Assembly: GCF_022378335.1 (NCBI RefSeq)
Contig: NZ_JAIQCI010000011.1
Location: forward strand, 1 to 64,000
Direction: 5' to 3'
From: Croceicoccus hydrothermalis
GTDB lineage: Bacteria; Pseudomonadota; Alphaproteobacteria; Sphingomonadales; Sphingomonadaceae
Length of the DNA stretch: 64,000 nucleotides
Of this stretch, positions 15,934 to 24,842 are shown in pieces. Positions within the stretch are counted from its first letter, which is position 1. Each line of letters starts with the position of its first letter. The notes under the pieces are model-generated. The model did not search any database, had not been told where the DNA came from, and worked only from the letters and a program-made list of their open reading frames with translations. A program made the translations under genes and the position numbers.

Positions 15934-18924
15934 ATGCTGTCAGTTGCACCTGTCGGATCTGCAGGCGGAGCCGCCCACTATTTCGCGAAGGACGATTACT
16001 ACCTGGGCGACGGCCCTGGAGAGCTGAGCGAGTGGGGCGGGAAGGGCTCCGAAGCGCTCGGCCTGAGCGGCGACGTCTCCAAGGATGACTTCGAGAAGAT
16101 CCTCAACTCCACGCTGCCGGACGGCACTGAAGTCAACACAGCGGCGAACCGGCGCGCGGGCATCGATCTCACCTTCTCGCTCTCCAAATCGGCCAGCGTC
16201 CTCGCGCTCGTGACCGGGGACAAGCGGATCCTCGAAGCGCATCAGAACGCGGTCAAGCAGACCATGTCCTGGGTCGAGGGCAAGTTTGCAGAGGCGCGCG
16301 ACTACAGCCGCAACCGCAATGGCGAGCCGGTCCGCACCGGCAACCTGGTCTATGCGCTCTTCCAGCACGACACGAGCCGCAAGCTCGATCCGCAAAGCCA
16401 TATCCATGTCGTGGTCGCGGCGGTCACGCAGACGGTCGAGGGCAAGTGGAAGGCGCTGTGGAACGGCGAGTTGTGGCGCAACAACAGCGTCATCGGCTCT
16501 GCCTATCATGCGTTCGCGCGCAACGAGCTCGAGAAGATCGGCTACCAGACCGAGATCACCGGCAAGCACGGCCAGTTCGAGATCAAGGGCGTCTCCAAGG
16601 ACGTCATCCAGGAGTTCAGCCAGCGCCGCGAAGAGATCCTGCAAAAGGCGAAGGAAGTCGGTGTCACCACGCCGAAGGGTCAGGACAAGGTGGTCGTCAA
16701 CACCCGCGACCCGAAACTCAACGTGGAGGACAAGGAAGCGCTGCGCGAAAACTGGCAGCAGCGCGCTGCCGAAAAGGGCTTCGACGGCAAGGCACTGGTG
16801 AGTGAAGCGCGCGCTCGCGGGGGCGAAGCACCGGAACAGAAGATCGGCTCGCCCGAGCGCGTCCAGAGCCTCCTGGGCGCGATCAGGGACACGATCGGCA
16901 ACTACACCCGTCCCTCCGATCCGCTCGCCACCAACGGTATCCAGCGGGCCTTTCTGACCCCATCTGAATTGCGCACCGAAATGGCCGTCGCTTCGGCCGT
17001 CCGGATCCTGGGACAACGCGAAGCGGCGTTCGCCATGGAGCAAGTGGGCAAGACGGCCGTCGACCTGGGATTGAAGGGCGTGACCGTCGACAAGGTCGAG
17101 GCGCGGATCTCGCAATTGATGGAGAAGGGCGAGCTGGTGCCCGGCGCAACGAACCGGCTCGATCATGCCATCACGCATGTCACCACGCCCGAACACATCG
17201 CGCAGGAACGGCAGCTTCTTGGCGAGATCGACCGGGGGCGCGGTGCGGCGCAGCCCATCGTGGGCGCCGGCGATATCGCGGAACGCCTGCAAGCGGCTGC
17301 CGGCGAGCGCCCGCTCAATGGCGAGCAGATCGGAGCGGCCACGCTCGCCTTGTCGACCAGCGATCGGATCGTCGTCGTCCAGGGCGTTGCCGGCGCGGGC
17401 AAGACCACCATGATCGAGACCATGGCCGGGGTGGCGCAAGAGGAAGGCAAGGAGGTCCTCGGCCTCGCATTCGCCAACAAAATGGTCGCCATGCTCCGTG
17501 ACGAGGCGAAGATCGAGGCGCAGACCGTCTCATCCTTCGTCAATGCCCATATCCGCGGTGCCAGAGCCGGGCAGGGTCCCGGATTCGAGGCATCGCGCGC
17601 GCAGCTCGCCGGCAAGGTCCTGGTGCTCGATGAAGCCTCGCTTGTCGCTAACGACCAGATGAACAACCTCGCGACCATTGCGAACAGCCTCGGAGTCGAG
17701 CGTCTGGTGATGATCGGCGACCGCCAGCAGCTGCAACCGATCGACGCGGGCAAGGCATTCAGCCTCATCCAGAGCCACGATCCGGCGATGGCGCGCATGG
17801 ATACAAGCCTGCGCCAGAAGACCGAGCATATGCAGCAGGTCGCCACGCTGACGCGCGAGGGCAAGTTCAAAGAGGCGTTCGAGGTGCTGGGCCCGCGCGT
17901 GCAGAGCGCTGGCAAGGACGAAAGCCATATTACGATCGCGGCCGACAAGTGGCTCGGGCTTTCACTGGAACAACGGGAGGGGACGGCGCTCTATGCTTCG
18001 GGCCGCTCTGCGCGCGCGGAGCTCAACGAGCTCGTCCAGCAGGGGCTCAAGAGCGAGGGGGCGCTAACAGGGGAGGGCAAGCCGCTCACCACGCTTTCGC
18101 AGGTCAACGCCACGCGCGAGGAACTGCGTTTCAGCAGGACCTATAATGGCGGACAGATCCTCGACGTGGTCCGCAACTCACTTCCAGCAGGGCTCGAGCG
18201 CGGCCGCTACGAGGTCATCGGCCACGATGCGCGGGGCCGGGTCATCCTGCAGGACGAACAGGGCAGGCAGATCAAGTTCGATCCCGCCAAAATCGACCCG
18301 ACCGACAGGCGCGATGCGATCCAGCTGTCCGAAAAGGACGAGATCCGGCTGCATGAAGGCGACAAGGTCCGCTGGACGGCGAACGACAAGGATCGCGACC
18401 TGCTCAACTCCGAACAGGCCAAGGTGCTGGCGGTCGACGAGAACGGCGTCCGCATCCAGAATGCCAAAGGCGGGATCGTCGACCTGTCCAACGGCGACAA
18501 GATGCTCGAGCGGCTCGGGCTCTCCTACGCGATCAACATGCACCAGGCCCAGGGCATGACCACCGATAACGGCATCGGGGTCATGCACTCGGCCGAGCGA
18601 CACTTGTCGAACCAGCGCCTGACCCATGTGATGGCGACGCGCGTGCGCAACGATATCGAGATCGTCACCAACGACAAGGACCAGCTGCTCCGATCGATCG
18701 AACGCAATCCCGGCGACAAGTCGAGCGCGCTCGAGATCATCGGTGAGAAGAGCGTGGACCAGCGCGGCGAGCGCCGCGCCGACGCGGATTTCAGCCCCAA
18801 AATTCCCGAAGCACTACGCAGCGACACCGACAAGCTGCCGCCGATGCCGGGTCTCACCAGCGAGAGCATGAGATCCGTCCCGCAACTCGATCTGCCCGAA
18901 CGCAACATCGAACGAAGCCGATAG
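15934..18924 (+). CDS. traI: MobF-family conjugative relaxase-helicase
   Basis: A 996-residue relaxase that nicks oriT and unwinds the transferred strand. The N-terminal TrwC domain has catalytic tyrosine candidates Tyr22 and Tyr23 (DDYYLGDG) and the metal-binding three-His set His145, His156 and His158 (HDTSRKLDPQSHIH). The central helicase part has Walker A GVAGAGKTT (about 485-493), the DEAS box (about 564-567) and DRQQLQPID. SYAINMHQAQGMT near 867 fits the last helicase motifs. It starts three bases after the TraD stop, so it is coupled. The length is typical of TrwC-type rather than the much longer F TraI. Specificity for the upstream non-coding region is inferred from position. Confidence 0.92.
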   Translation: MLSVAPVGSAGGAAHYFAKDDYYLGDGPGELSEWGGKGSEALGLSGDVSKDDFEKILNSTLPDGTEVNTAANRRAGIDLTFSLSKSASVLALVTGDKRILEAHQNAVKQTMSWVEGKFAEARDYSRNRNGEPVRTGNLVYALFQHDTSRKLDPQSHIHVVVAAVTQTVEGKWKALWNGELWRNNSVIGSAYHAFARNELEKIGYQTEITGKHGQFEIKGVSKDVIQEFSQRREEILQKAKEVGVTTPKGQDKVVVNTRDPKLNVEDKEALRENWQQRAAEKGFDGKALVSEARARGGEAPEQKIGSPERVQSLLGAIRDTIGNYTRPSDPLATNGIQRAFLTPSELRTEMAVASAVRILGQREAAFAMEQVGKTAVDLGLKGVTVDKVEARISQLMEKGELVPGATNRLDHAITHVTTPEHIAQERQLLGEIDRGRGAAQPIVGAGDIAERLQAAAGERPLNGEQIGAATLALSTSDRIVVVQGVAGAGKTTMIETMAGVAQEEGKEVLGLAFANKMVAMLRDEAKIEAQTVSSFVNAHIRGARAGQGPGFEASRAQLAGKVLVLDEASLVANDQMNNLATIANSLGVERLVMIGDRQQLQPIDAGKAFSLIQSHDPAMARMDTSLRQKTEHMQQVATLTREGKFKEAFEVLGPRVQSAGKDESHITIAADKWLGLSLEQREGTALYASGRSARAELNELVQQGLKSEGALTGEGKPLTTLSQVNATREELRFSRTYNGGQILDVVRNSLPAGLERGRYEVIGHDARGRVILQDEQGRQIKFDPAKIDPTDRRDAIQLSEKDEIRLHEGDKVRWTANDKDRDLLNSEQAKVLAVDENGVRIQNAKGGIVDLSNGDKMLERLGLSYAINMHQAQGMTTDNGIGVMHSAERHLSNQRLTHVMATRVRNDIEIVTNDKDQLLRSIERNPGDKSSALEIIGEKSVDQRGERRADADFSPKIPEALRSDTDKLPPMPGLTSESMRSVPQLDLPERNIERSR

Positions 18925-18933
18925 GAGCCGGCC

Positions 18934-19263
18934 ATGAACACTGTCCCTCAAACCACGCTACAGTCCGATTTGTCCAACCTGGAAACGATCGTCCACGCGG
19001 CCGGTCTCGACCACCTCTCCGCGCGCATTGCCGGCGACACTTTCGCCGTCTGCGATCTTGGTCGCGACGGGGTGCAGGGCTGTGCCGACATGCGCAATGC
19101 CATCCTGCAGCAGCATATCATCGCCGATCTGGTTGCGCTCGGCATGTGCATCTTCGTTGCCGTGATGGTCGGCAGCCTGGCGGTCGCCTTCGTGCATCTC
19201 TTCGCCAAGGCACTTTGGCCAATCCAACGTCGCCGGCAGGCGAAAGCGCTGGTCGCGGTGTGA
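18934..19263 (+). CDS. Single-pass membrane protein of the transfer operon
   Basis: A 109-residue protein. About 65 N-terminal residues are polar and contain two Cys. One strong membrane segment follows (IIADLVALGMCIFVAVMVGSL, extending to about residue 90), then a basic tail (WPIQRRRQAK). A GGAG-type ribosome site lies upstream. It sits between the relaxase and the DUF2726 gene, and its TGA overlaps the next ATG. Family not recognised. Position suggests an accessory transfer role. Confidence 0.6.
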   Translation: MNTVPQTTLQSDLSNLETIVHAAGLDHLSARIAGDTFAVCDLGRDGVQGCADMRNAILQQHIIADLVALGMCIFVAVMVGSLAVAFVHLFAKALWPIQRRRQAKALVAV

Positions 19264-19829
19264 TGGCAGCGCAGGTTTTCCTGGCGTCCGCCGACGGATT
19301 GGTCAGCGCGATCCCGTTTCTCGCGATCATCGCAGCGCTGGCCTTCCTCGTCGCCATTCTCAAGCGCGACAAGCGCGCAATTGGCGGACTGCCGGTCACG
19401 GCCAAGCCGCTCATGACCAATGCCGAGCGCCGCGCGATCGCCCATATCGAAGCCGCCCTGCCCGGGACGCGGGTTCATGCGCAAGTCTCGATGGGCGCCT
19501 TGATGAAGCCGCGCAAAGGTTTGGACCGCTCCACCTACTTCAAAACCTTCAACCGCTTCTGCAGCAAGCGCGTCGATTTCGTAGAGGAGGAGCGTGCCAC
19601 GGGACGAATTCTGATGCTCATCGAGCTCGACGACGCGACCCACAACCGCCGCAGTGACCAGGACCGCGACCGACTGACGACCCGCGCGGGCTATACCACC
19701 GTGCGCCCCCCTGCCTCCGAACGCCCCACGGCTGAATCGGTGCGCCGACATATCGGGAACGCGCTCGGGGCAGACTCTTCCAACCCCGGACTGCCGGCGA
19801 TCGGCCGGCGTCCAACCCAAGCAGCATGA
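19263..19829 (+). CDS. Membrane-anchored DUF2726 protein
   Basis: A 188-residue protein with an N-terminal membrane helix (about residues 14-36) followed by a DUF2726 domain. The recognisable core reads RVHAQVSMGALM, KRVDFVEEE and then LMLIELDDATHNRRSDQDRDR, where the ELDD-x-x-H-x-x-x-x-x-x-RD pattern resembles restriction-endonuclease-like (PD-(D/E)xK or Vsr-like) folds. A nuclease or nucleic-acid-binding role is possible. I used ATG 19263 because it overlaps the preceding TGA. A small gene follows after 12 bases. Confidence 0.7.
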   Translation: MAAQVFLASADGLVSAIPFLAIIAALAFLVAILKRDKRAIGGLPVTAKPLMTNAERRAIAHIEAALPGTRVHAQVSMGALMKPRKGLDRSTYFKTFNRFCSKRVDFVEEERATGRILMLIELDDATHNRRSDQDRDRLTTRAGYTTVRPPASERPTAESVRRHIGNALGADSSNPGLPAIGRRPTQAA

Positions 19830-19841
19830 AGGAGAACGAAC

Positions 19842-20048
19842 ATGGCTTTCAGCTACGATGAACTAGGCAAATTCGGCGATCGCGGTGCCGCCGAGGACTG
19901 GGCAAGACGCAACAATATCGACCCGCGTGACCTCCATTTCCGCGACACTGCCGACGGCGTGGACGTCGGCCTCCGCAAGGGCGCGCGAGGAAACGACAGC
20001 CGCTACGACGACAATCATGGCGGTCGCCGCGATGGCTTTTGGCGCTGA
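19842..20048 (+). CDS. Small hypothetical protein
   Basis: A 68-residue protein. It has an acidic helical first half (MAFSYDELGKFGDRGAAEDW) and a Gly/Arg/Asp-rich disordered end. AAGGAGA lies eight bases upstream, a good ribosome site. It sits in the transfer operon between the DUF2726 gene and an exported protein. Function unknown. Confidence 0.55.
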   Translation: MAFSYDELGKFGDRGAAEDWARRNNIDPRDLHFRDTADGVDVGLRKGARGNDSRYDDNHGGRRDGFWR

Positions 20049-20213
20049 ACAGCCAAGCCGATGCCCAAATCACAATCTTCGAGCCGGTCGAATACCCGCC
20101 CGGCACCAGCGATGGGGGTGCGCCATGGGACGCCCACCATGCTTCGGAGCGCTGAGGTGCAACCAAACAGGCAGCGCCTCATCCCTGAACTCCAACCACA
20201 AAGGACCGATGCG

Positions 20214-20579
20214 ATGAAATACCTCATGACCGCGCTGGCGCTTCCTCTGGCACTGGCGGCAACACCGGCAGCAGCGCAAAGCTGCCAAGGTAAGGAGTGC
20301 GAGACGCACGATGCGGCTCCCACACAGGACGAAGCCGTCCTCAAGGCTCGCCAGGCCCTCGCGCGCGATATCGAAGCCAAGAAGCACGCAATGGCGCCTG
20401 CACCCCATTCCGGGATGGCGCATCAGATGCGCAACTATGCCGCGGAGCACCGGGAGCCGTGCGACCACGGCGACGATTGCCTCGATGCGCATGGTGTCTG
20501 CACGCAGTGCCCGAAAGTGGCGCAGAAAGCCGAATGCGTGGACTGTGAAGAACGCGCAGACGGGAAAACGGCGGCCTGA
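20214..20579 (+). CDS. Exported Cys-rich small protein
   Basis: A 121-residue protein with a clear Sec signal peptide (MKYLMTALALPLALAATPAAA, cleavage likely after AQA or AAA near residue 22). The mature part has eight Cys residues: one Cys-x4-Cys pair near the start and a C-terminal cluster containing CTQC and CVDC. This suggests disulfides or metal binding in the periplasm. AAAGGA precedes the ATG. An upstream in-frame ATG at 20061 would place a non-signal segment in front and was rejected. Function unknown. A role in the transfer envelope is possible. Confidence 0.6.
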   Translation: MKYLMTALALPLALAATPAAAQSCQGKECETHDAAPTQDEAVLKARQALARDIEAKKHAMAPAPHSGMAHQMRNYAAEHREPCDHGDDCLDAHGVCTQCPKVAQKAECVDCEERADGKTAA

Positions 20580-20608
20580 ACGTGGGGACGCCCGGAGGTA
20601 ACACTCGG

Positions 20609-21058
20609 ATGAGAGCCAACACACAAGCCCGGCCGAGATGCGCTTTCTGCGGCGACTTTATGCCGTTCTGGCCGCCCGGAGCGCCGGCAACGACCTGCAC
20701 GTCGTGCCGGCGCCCCCTCATCCTGTTCCCGGCGTCTCTCCGACACGCGCGCTACAGAATCTTGAGCGTCGTCGATGTGGCGAAGGTCATCCTCTTGCCG
20801 GTTGTCGGAGGTGCCGTCGTTGCGTTCGGATTGGCGCGGATGACCCCGCTCGCATTTGCCAATGTCGTCTCCATCGCGCTCCTCGTGTGGGGCACGATCG
20901 ACGTCTGGGATGGAACGTCGGGCCTGGAATCGGGAATTGATCGCGTCCGGCGTAAGATCCGCAGCGATCGCACTGCGAAACGCATATCCATTGCCAAGAC
21001 CCTCTTCGGCGGTGCCTCGATCGCGCTCGGAGCGGTCGGGCTTCTCATGATGAGCTGA
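20609..21058 (+). CDS. Zinc-ribbon membrane protein
   Basis: A 149-residue protein. It has an N-terminal four-Cys zinc ribbon (CAFC and CTSC separated by about 17 residues), then two hydrophobic membrane segments (about residues 57-95, starting near VAKVILLPVVGGAVVAFGLA) and a third near the C-terminus. GGAGG lies nine bases before ATG 20609. A GTG at 20582 is possible but less likely. Its stop is followed after three bases by the next gene. Family not recognised. Confidence 0.55.
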   Translation: MRANTQARPRCAFCGDFMPFWPPGAPATTCTSCRRPLILFPASLRHARYRILSVVDVAKVILLPVVGGAVVAFGLARMTPLAFANVVSIALLVWGTIDVWDGTSGLESGIDRVRRKIRSDRTAKRISIAKTLFGGASIALGAVGLLMMS

Positions 21059-21061
21059 GCC

Positions 21062-21751
21062 ATGGGCATCGACGACAGAGATTACATGCGAGAACGCACC
21101 CGCAAAAGACTACAAGGCGGGGCCTTCGACGCTAAAAAACACAGATTCAACTATGGAAGCGGTCGGTGGAATCACGAGGAAAGCCTCGAACTCCAGCGGG
21201 AGCGGATCACCGGTCGCCGACGCCGGAAGACCTCGAACAGCAGCCGGTTCCTGACACCTGGACCAGTTCTGGCCGTCGCATTTGCCGCTGTGCTTGTCGC
21301 TAAGGGCCTCCCGGTGTTTCAGGACGTCCGCAGGCACGGCTACCTGCCCGACTTCGAAACCGGTCAGGCATTTCCCGAAAGCGGCGAATTCAAAGTGCGT
21401 GGTCGCCAAGCGCGCGGGGGCACGGCCCGATTTACGATAGCTGCCGGCGATCACAACGCGGTCGTGCAGCTGGTCGCATCAGACGGCGTCCCCGTGTTCA
21501 TGACCTTCGTTCGAATGAACGAAATGGCTGCCGTCCTGGCGCCCCACGGCACCTGGACCCTCCGCCTTATCGAAGGGGACACCTGGTACGGCGAAGAGCA
21601 GCTGTTCGGGTTCAACACCGTGGTGGAGGACAGCAAGGAGCTCATGACCTTCGGCCCCGAGGAGGGCCACATCATAGATCTGCGCCGGCGCTTTAACGGT
21701 AACCTCGAGACCAAGACCAATCGGCGCTCACCAGATCTGGAGGGCAACTGA
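21062..21751 (+). CDS. Single-pass membrane hypothetical protein
   Basis: A 229-residue protein. A very basic N-terminal 60 residues are followed by one membrane helix (about residues 65-85) and then a 140-residue, probably periplasmic domain rich in beta-strands (for example ARFTIAAGDHNAVVQLVAS and GTWTLRLIEGDTWYGEEQLF). The positive-inside rule fits a type II orientation. It follows the zinc-ribbon gene by three bases, so the two are co-expressed. I do not recognise the domain. Confidence 0.55.
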   Translation: MGIDDRDYMRERTRKRLQGGAFDAKKHRFNYGSGRWNHEESLELQRERITGRRRRKTSNSSRFLTPGPVLAVAFAAVLVAKGLPVFQDVRRHGYLPDFETGQAFPESGEFKVRGRQARGGTARFTIAAGDHNAVVQLVASDGVPVFMTFVRMNEMAAVLAPHGTWTLRLIEGDTWYGEEQLFGFNTVVEDSKELMTFGPEEGHIIDLRRRFNGNLETKTNRRSPDLEGN

Positions 21752-21752
21752 C

Positions 21753-21848
21753 ATGAGAAAAGGAAAGCGGCGTAAAGATCCGCGGACAAACCGATCAACG
21801 ACCCTCGGACGGCCGAGGAGCGGCCCCTCACTCAAAACATGCGGTTAA
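21753..21848 (+). CDS. Possible very small basic peptide
   Basis: A 31-codon frame starting one base after the preceding stop (starts MRKGKRRKDPRTNRS), extremely basic. Its only support is position in the operon and close spacing. It may be spurious. Confidence 0.25.
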   Translation: MRKGKRRKDPRTNRSTTLGRPRSGPSLKTCG

Positions 21849-21867
21849 ACCAAACTGGAGACGAACC

Positions 21868-22557
21868 ATGCCCCGAAAACTGAAGACCCTGATGGTCATC
21901 GCTCTGCTTGCGATTACCACATCTACCCCTGCGCAAGGACAACAAGCCGAGCGCACGCGTGAACTTTACCACATCTTCGACATCAAGACTCAAGCTGACC
22001 GGCAAGCAATTATCCGTGCATTGACCGATGGAATGAACATCAACGTGTCGGACTCGCAGACTATTACGCCGCTGATCCGAGGCGCACCGCCAGCGACGCC
22101 GGGTACATTCGAGCTGAAGGATCCGTTCGCTGACGGTCGGCTCGGTGCCTTTGGAGCTTTGCTCGGCTCAGCTCAAACCGCGCAGCTGAAGCAAGTCGAG
22201 TGTGACGGCGCCGTTTGGATTTCCAACGCTCAGCGCCGCTTGCGCGGCTCACAGCACCTGCGGCTCACCATGTGCCTGTTCCCTTACACCGAAGGCTATC
22301 ATCTCGACGTGTACGCGATCGACACGGAAGATAAAGGCGGAGGCTTAAGTCGGCGGCTCGGAAGGCTCATTGCCGGCGCCGTGGTCGGAGACCCCGGCGA
22401 CTGGACGAACAAGACGATCATGGATCTGCTCCGCACCGTCGATCGCCAGACGAACGCTGAAATCGACTATGTCGAGGGCCAACCGGCCTTTACCGGCGAG
22501 CCATGGGAGGAAGAGTATCAAATTATGCCGAGCGATGCGGAGAAGGTTGAGGACTGA
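21868..22557 (+). CDS. Exported hypothetical protein
   Basis: A 229-residue protein with a Sec signal peptide (MPRKLKTLMVIALLAITTSTPAQGQ). The mature part is soluble and has two Cys residues far apart that could form a disulfide. An N-terminal helical segment reads TQADRQAIIRALTDGMN. A GGAGACG-type ribosome site precedes the ATG. It is the last intact gene before the transposon insertion. Family not recognised. Confidence 0.55.
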   Translation: MPRKLKTLMVIALLAITTSTPAQGQQAERTRELYHIFDIKTQADRQAIIRALTDGMNINVSDSQTITPLIRGAPPATPGTFELKDPFADGRLGAFGALLGSAQTAQLKQVECDGAVWISNAQRRLRGSQHLRLTMCLFPYTEGYHLDVYAIDTEDKGGGLSRRLGRLIAGAVVGDPGDWTNKTIMDLLRTVDRQTNAEIDYVEGQPAFTGEPWEEEYQIMPSDAEKVED

Positions 22558-22649
22558 CCATGTTGTTGATTCATCTGACCGATAAGTCGGCGTAGATTGA
22601 TTCACTCTATGCGTTGGACCGGCGAAGCGACAGCTTGCAGGCTTAACCC

Positions 22650-22800
22650 ATGGATGATCGAGACGAGTACCAGGAACATTGGCGGGCTCAGGATCCCGAG
22701 CGTAATATCGCGCGAGAATACCACCTTAGTGTCAGCATGGACCTGTTTGGCTGGACGATCGTCGAGCGCCAATGGGGGCGGATCGGGTCCGTCGGTCAGA
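22650..22800 (+). pseudogene. WGR-domain gene, 5' part (split by Tn3)
   Basis: ATG 22650 begins a protein whose residues read RNIAREYHLSVSMDLFG and then RQWGRIGSVGQ, the WGR-domain signature (nucleic-acid-binding in PARP-like and bacterial proteins). The frame is cut by the transposon at 22801. Joining base 22800 to base 35244 restores an open frame of exactly 93 codons (see 35239-35371). The first few codons after the junction inside the transposon only appear to extend the gene. Confidence 0.85.
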
Positions 22801-22855
22801 GGCGTCACCTCAAGGTTTGTGCGCCAGACAACGATTTGGCAGACATAATGCGAAC
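22801..22855 (+). repeat. Tn3 left terminal inverted repeat
   Basis: Starts GGCGTCACCTCAAGGTTTGT. It matches the reverse complement of 35184-35238 at 53 of 55 positions, with differences at 22841 and 22851. It is longer than the usual 38 bases of Tn3 elements. It is preceded by TCAGA (22796-22800). Confidence 0.95.
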
Positions 22856-22860
22856 ATCGG

Positions 22861-22945
22861 CTAATTAGCGAGCTTGAGGCGCGACATGGGATCGTTGAGC
22901 TGGCGGAATTCACCGCCAGGCGGACGCTCCGCCTGCCCTCAAAGG
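22861..22945 (-). pseudogene. Remnant of a second tnpA C-terminus
   Basis: On the minus strand this stretch reads AERPPGGEFRQLNDPMSRL followed by KLAN and a TAG stop. It closely parallels the end of the intact transposase at 35178 (NRLSPGEFRTLNDPMARL, then KLVA and stop). The stop lies five bases from the left inverted repeat, the same kind of placement as the intact tnpA at the right end. It is therefore the tail of a related but different Tn3 transposase gene. Confidence 0.8.
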
Positions 22946-22980
22946 CAGCCGCCGGGCAGGCTACGCCGCGGGGTACGATG

Positions 22981-23307
22981 CTACTGACATGGCCAAGCCT
23001 TCGCTAACGAGCGTTCAGCTCCGGCCACCATATGAACACTCATAAAATAGCTATTCTGCTCCGCCCAGCGTAAATATGCCGCGCGCAGCGCCGATCGGTC
23101 ATAGCGTGGAGCGCGGCATTCCGCTTTTCGCGCGACGATCATCATGTCGAGCACGCCTTGGAGGTAAGCGCCGCATCGCGGCTCATTCGCTTGACAGCTT
23201 ACGAACAACGCCGAGCCCGTCGCCGACGCGTGTTCGGTTTGGCCGATCGCACTATCAGGCAGGGCGGCCAAAGCGGCGCATAACAATATCCATCGCCTTG
23301 GCCGCAT
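22981..23307 (-). CDS. Rap1a/Tai-like exported protein
   Basis: A 108-residue protein with a signal peptide (MRPRRWILLCAALAALPDSAIG). The mature part has four Cys residues: CQANEPRCGAYLQGVLDMM and two more near CRAP and the C-terminal WPCQ. This pattern resembles the Rap1a/Tai immunity-protein fold, small periplasmic proteins first described as protecting against type VI amidase effectors. No type VI effector is near, so an immunity role is not implied. It lies on the opposite strand to the chromate genes, facing the left end of the transposon. Confidence 0.6.
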   Translation of the reverse strand: MRPRRWILLCAALAALPDSAIGQTEHASATGSALFVSCQANEPRCGAYLQGVLDMMIVARKAECRAPRYDRSALRAAYLRWAEQNSYFMSVHMVAGAERSLAKAWPCQ

Positions 23308-23382
23308 TTTCGTCTCCTATTCCGCAGTATCATTTCGGAAGGGGCGCACGGCCCTCGACGGCCGGCGCCCCGTGCTGATCCA

Positions 23383-23706
23383 TCATTCGCGGCCGAGCAC
23401 CTGGCCTTCGGGCGTGACGAACAGTTCGATCGTCTTTCCGTCGCTGTTCTTGCCCTTGATTTCATAGAGCGTGCTTCCGTCCGCCTTTCGGGTGACTTGC
23501 TCCGCTTTGCTTATTGACGCGAGTTGCGCGCGTGCCGCGTTCATCGCGGCCTCGGGCACCTGAGCAAGCGGGATGTCTCGTTCGCTGTGCTTGCCGATTA
23601 TCCGGTTTTCGTTCGCCTCGTGGTTTTGCGCGATCGCCACGCCCGCGATCGCCAGCGCGGCCGCGCCCACGCCTGCGACAACAGTGAGAGTTCGTTTGCT
23701 AGCCAT
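23383..23706 (-). CDS. Exported PepSY-like protein
   Basis: A 107-residue protein with an N-terminal signal or anchor segment (TLTVVAGVGAAALAIAGVAI), then a PepSY-like domain: a helix (VPEAAMNAARAQL), a strand with SKAEQVTRK, and STLYEIKGKNSDGKTIELFV ending with PEGQVLG. PepSY proteins are periplasmic and may modulate proteases or metal handling. ATG 23706 directly precedes the signal peptide. An in-frame GTG or ATG up to 23787 would add a non-signal extension. It is transcribed with its minus-strand neighbours. Confidence 0.65.
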   Translation of the reverse strand: MASKRTLTVVAGVGAAALAIAGVAIAQNHEANENRIIGKHSERDIPLAQVPEAAMNAARAQLASISKAEQVTRKADGSTLYEIKGKNSDGKTIELFVTPEGQVLGRE

Positions 23707-23783
23707 GTTCCATTCCACTTCCTGCATAAGGGCCGTGGGGTCGGGCGGGCGGCGGTTACGGCCCAATGAGCCGTCGTCCGAGT

Positions 23784-24674
23784 TCAACTCCTCTGATTGT
23801 TCATCCTGTCGAGCGCCGCGCGCAGCCCACGGGCGAGCTTGGCTGCGTCGTCGTTGGCCCAGAAGTGCATGAAGAACAGCCGCGGCTCGTCGTTTAGCAT
23901 ATGATTATGCAGCGCCGTGACCTCGATCCCGTTCGTCCGCAGCACGCGCAGGACCGGATCGACCTCGTTTGCGACAAGTACGAAATCGCCGGTGATGGCG
24001 GCTCGGCCGTCCCCGGTTGGCTGAAAGTTGATCGCGGTCGCCGTGCCCATCGTCGGCGGAGTCTCCATATCGCCGTCCATCAGCCGCTCGGCGCGCGGAA
24101 AGCTGTATTGGAGGATGCCACCGGCCGTCTTGCCCTCACCGCCCATCAACCGGTTGAGCGCGGCCACATCGAGGTCGAGCCGCGATGCGGCTGCGCTGGC
24201 CGAAGGCGATTGCGGCGCGGCGAGCGGGGTCCGACTGGCTGATAGCGCTTGCCGGAGCGCGGCCGCGAGCTTCACCGGGTCGCCGTGGCCGGCAATGTGC
24301 ATGTACATGGTCGCAGGCGAAGAGCGGAGCAGGTGATTGTGGAGCGCGGTGATCGTAAAACCGCTTGCGAGCAGGCGGCTCAAAACGGGGTTCACCTCGT
24401 CGTGAGTCAGCACGAGATCGCCCATCACCATCGCCTCGTCGCCCATCGGCTGAAACGCCGCCCAAGAGCCGAGCGCGAGGGAGGGCTTGATCGTCACCCC
24501 ATCCAGCGTGACGCTCAGGTCCGAACGCGGGAAGCTGTAGCGGTGAACGCCCCCCGGCTGTTCGGCCCCCGCTCGTCCTATCGCCCGGTCGACAGCCGAC
24601 CAGTCCGGCGCTGCCCATGCCGGGCTTGCCAGCAGGAGGCTGGCGAATCCCAAGGCGATGGTCTTTTTCAGCAT
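23784..24674 (-). CDS. DUF1259 (LppY/LpqO-like) exported protein
   Basis: A 296-residue protein with a signal peptide (MLKKTIALGFASLLLASPAWA). It has two related halves, each with a segment such as RYSFPRSD or QYSFPRAE, a QPMGD or QPTGD motif, DEVNPVL or NEVDPVL, and TALHNH. This duplicated layout matches DUF1259 as I recall it. Such proteins are secreted or lipoproteins of unknown role. The two His-containing LHNHL/LHNHM motifs suggest metal binding. It is divergent from chrB, with about 170 bases between them that could hold both promoters. Confidence 0.75.
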   Translation of the reverse strand: MLKKTIALGFASLLLASPAWAAPDWSAVDRAIGRAGAEQPGGVHRYSFPRSDLSVTLDGVTIKPSLALGSWAAFQPMGDEAMVMGDLVLTHDEVNPVLSRLLASGFTITALHNHLLRSSPATMYMHIAGHGDPVKLAAALRQALSASRTPLAAPQSPSASAAASRLDLDVAALNRLMGGEGKTAGGILQYSFPRAERLMDGDMETPPTMGTATAINFQPTGDGRAAITGDFVLVANEVDPVLRVLRTNGIEVTALHNHMLNDEPRLFFMHFWANDDAAKLARGLRAALDRMNNQRS

Positions 24675-24842
24675 AATTGATCCTTCATCAGCGCACTCGA
24701 CACGGAAAGCCTCACGTCATGCGAGCGCGCCGCCGGCGAGCCGCGACATTGCGCTCCGGTTTCTTTCTTCGGGATAAGCAGTCCTATGCTCATGAGGCTT
24801 GTGATGCAACCCTTACACTTGTAGGCTAGTGACGATACAACT

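Noticed and set aside
14641-17439. Long minus-strand frames opposite TraD and TraI
   Set aside because: They mirror real genes in a high-GC region. No motifs or ribosome sites are present.
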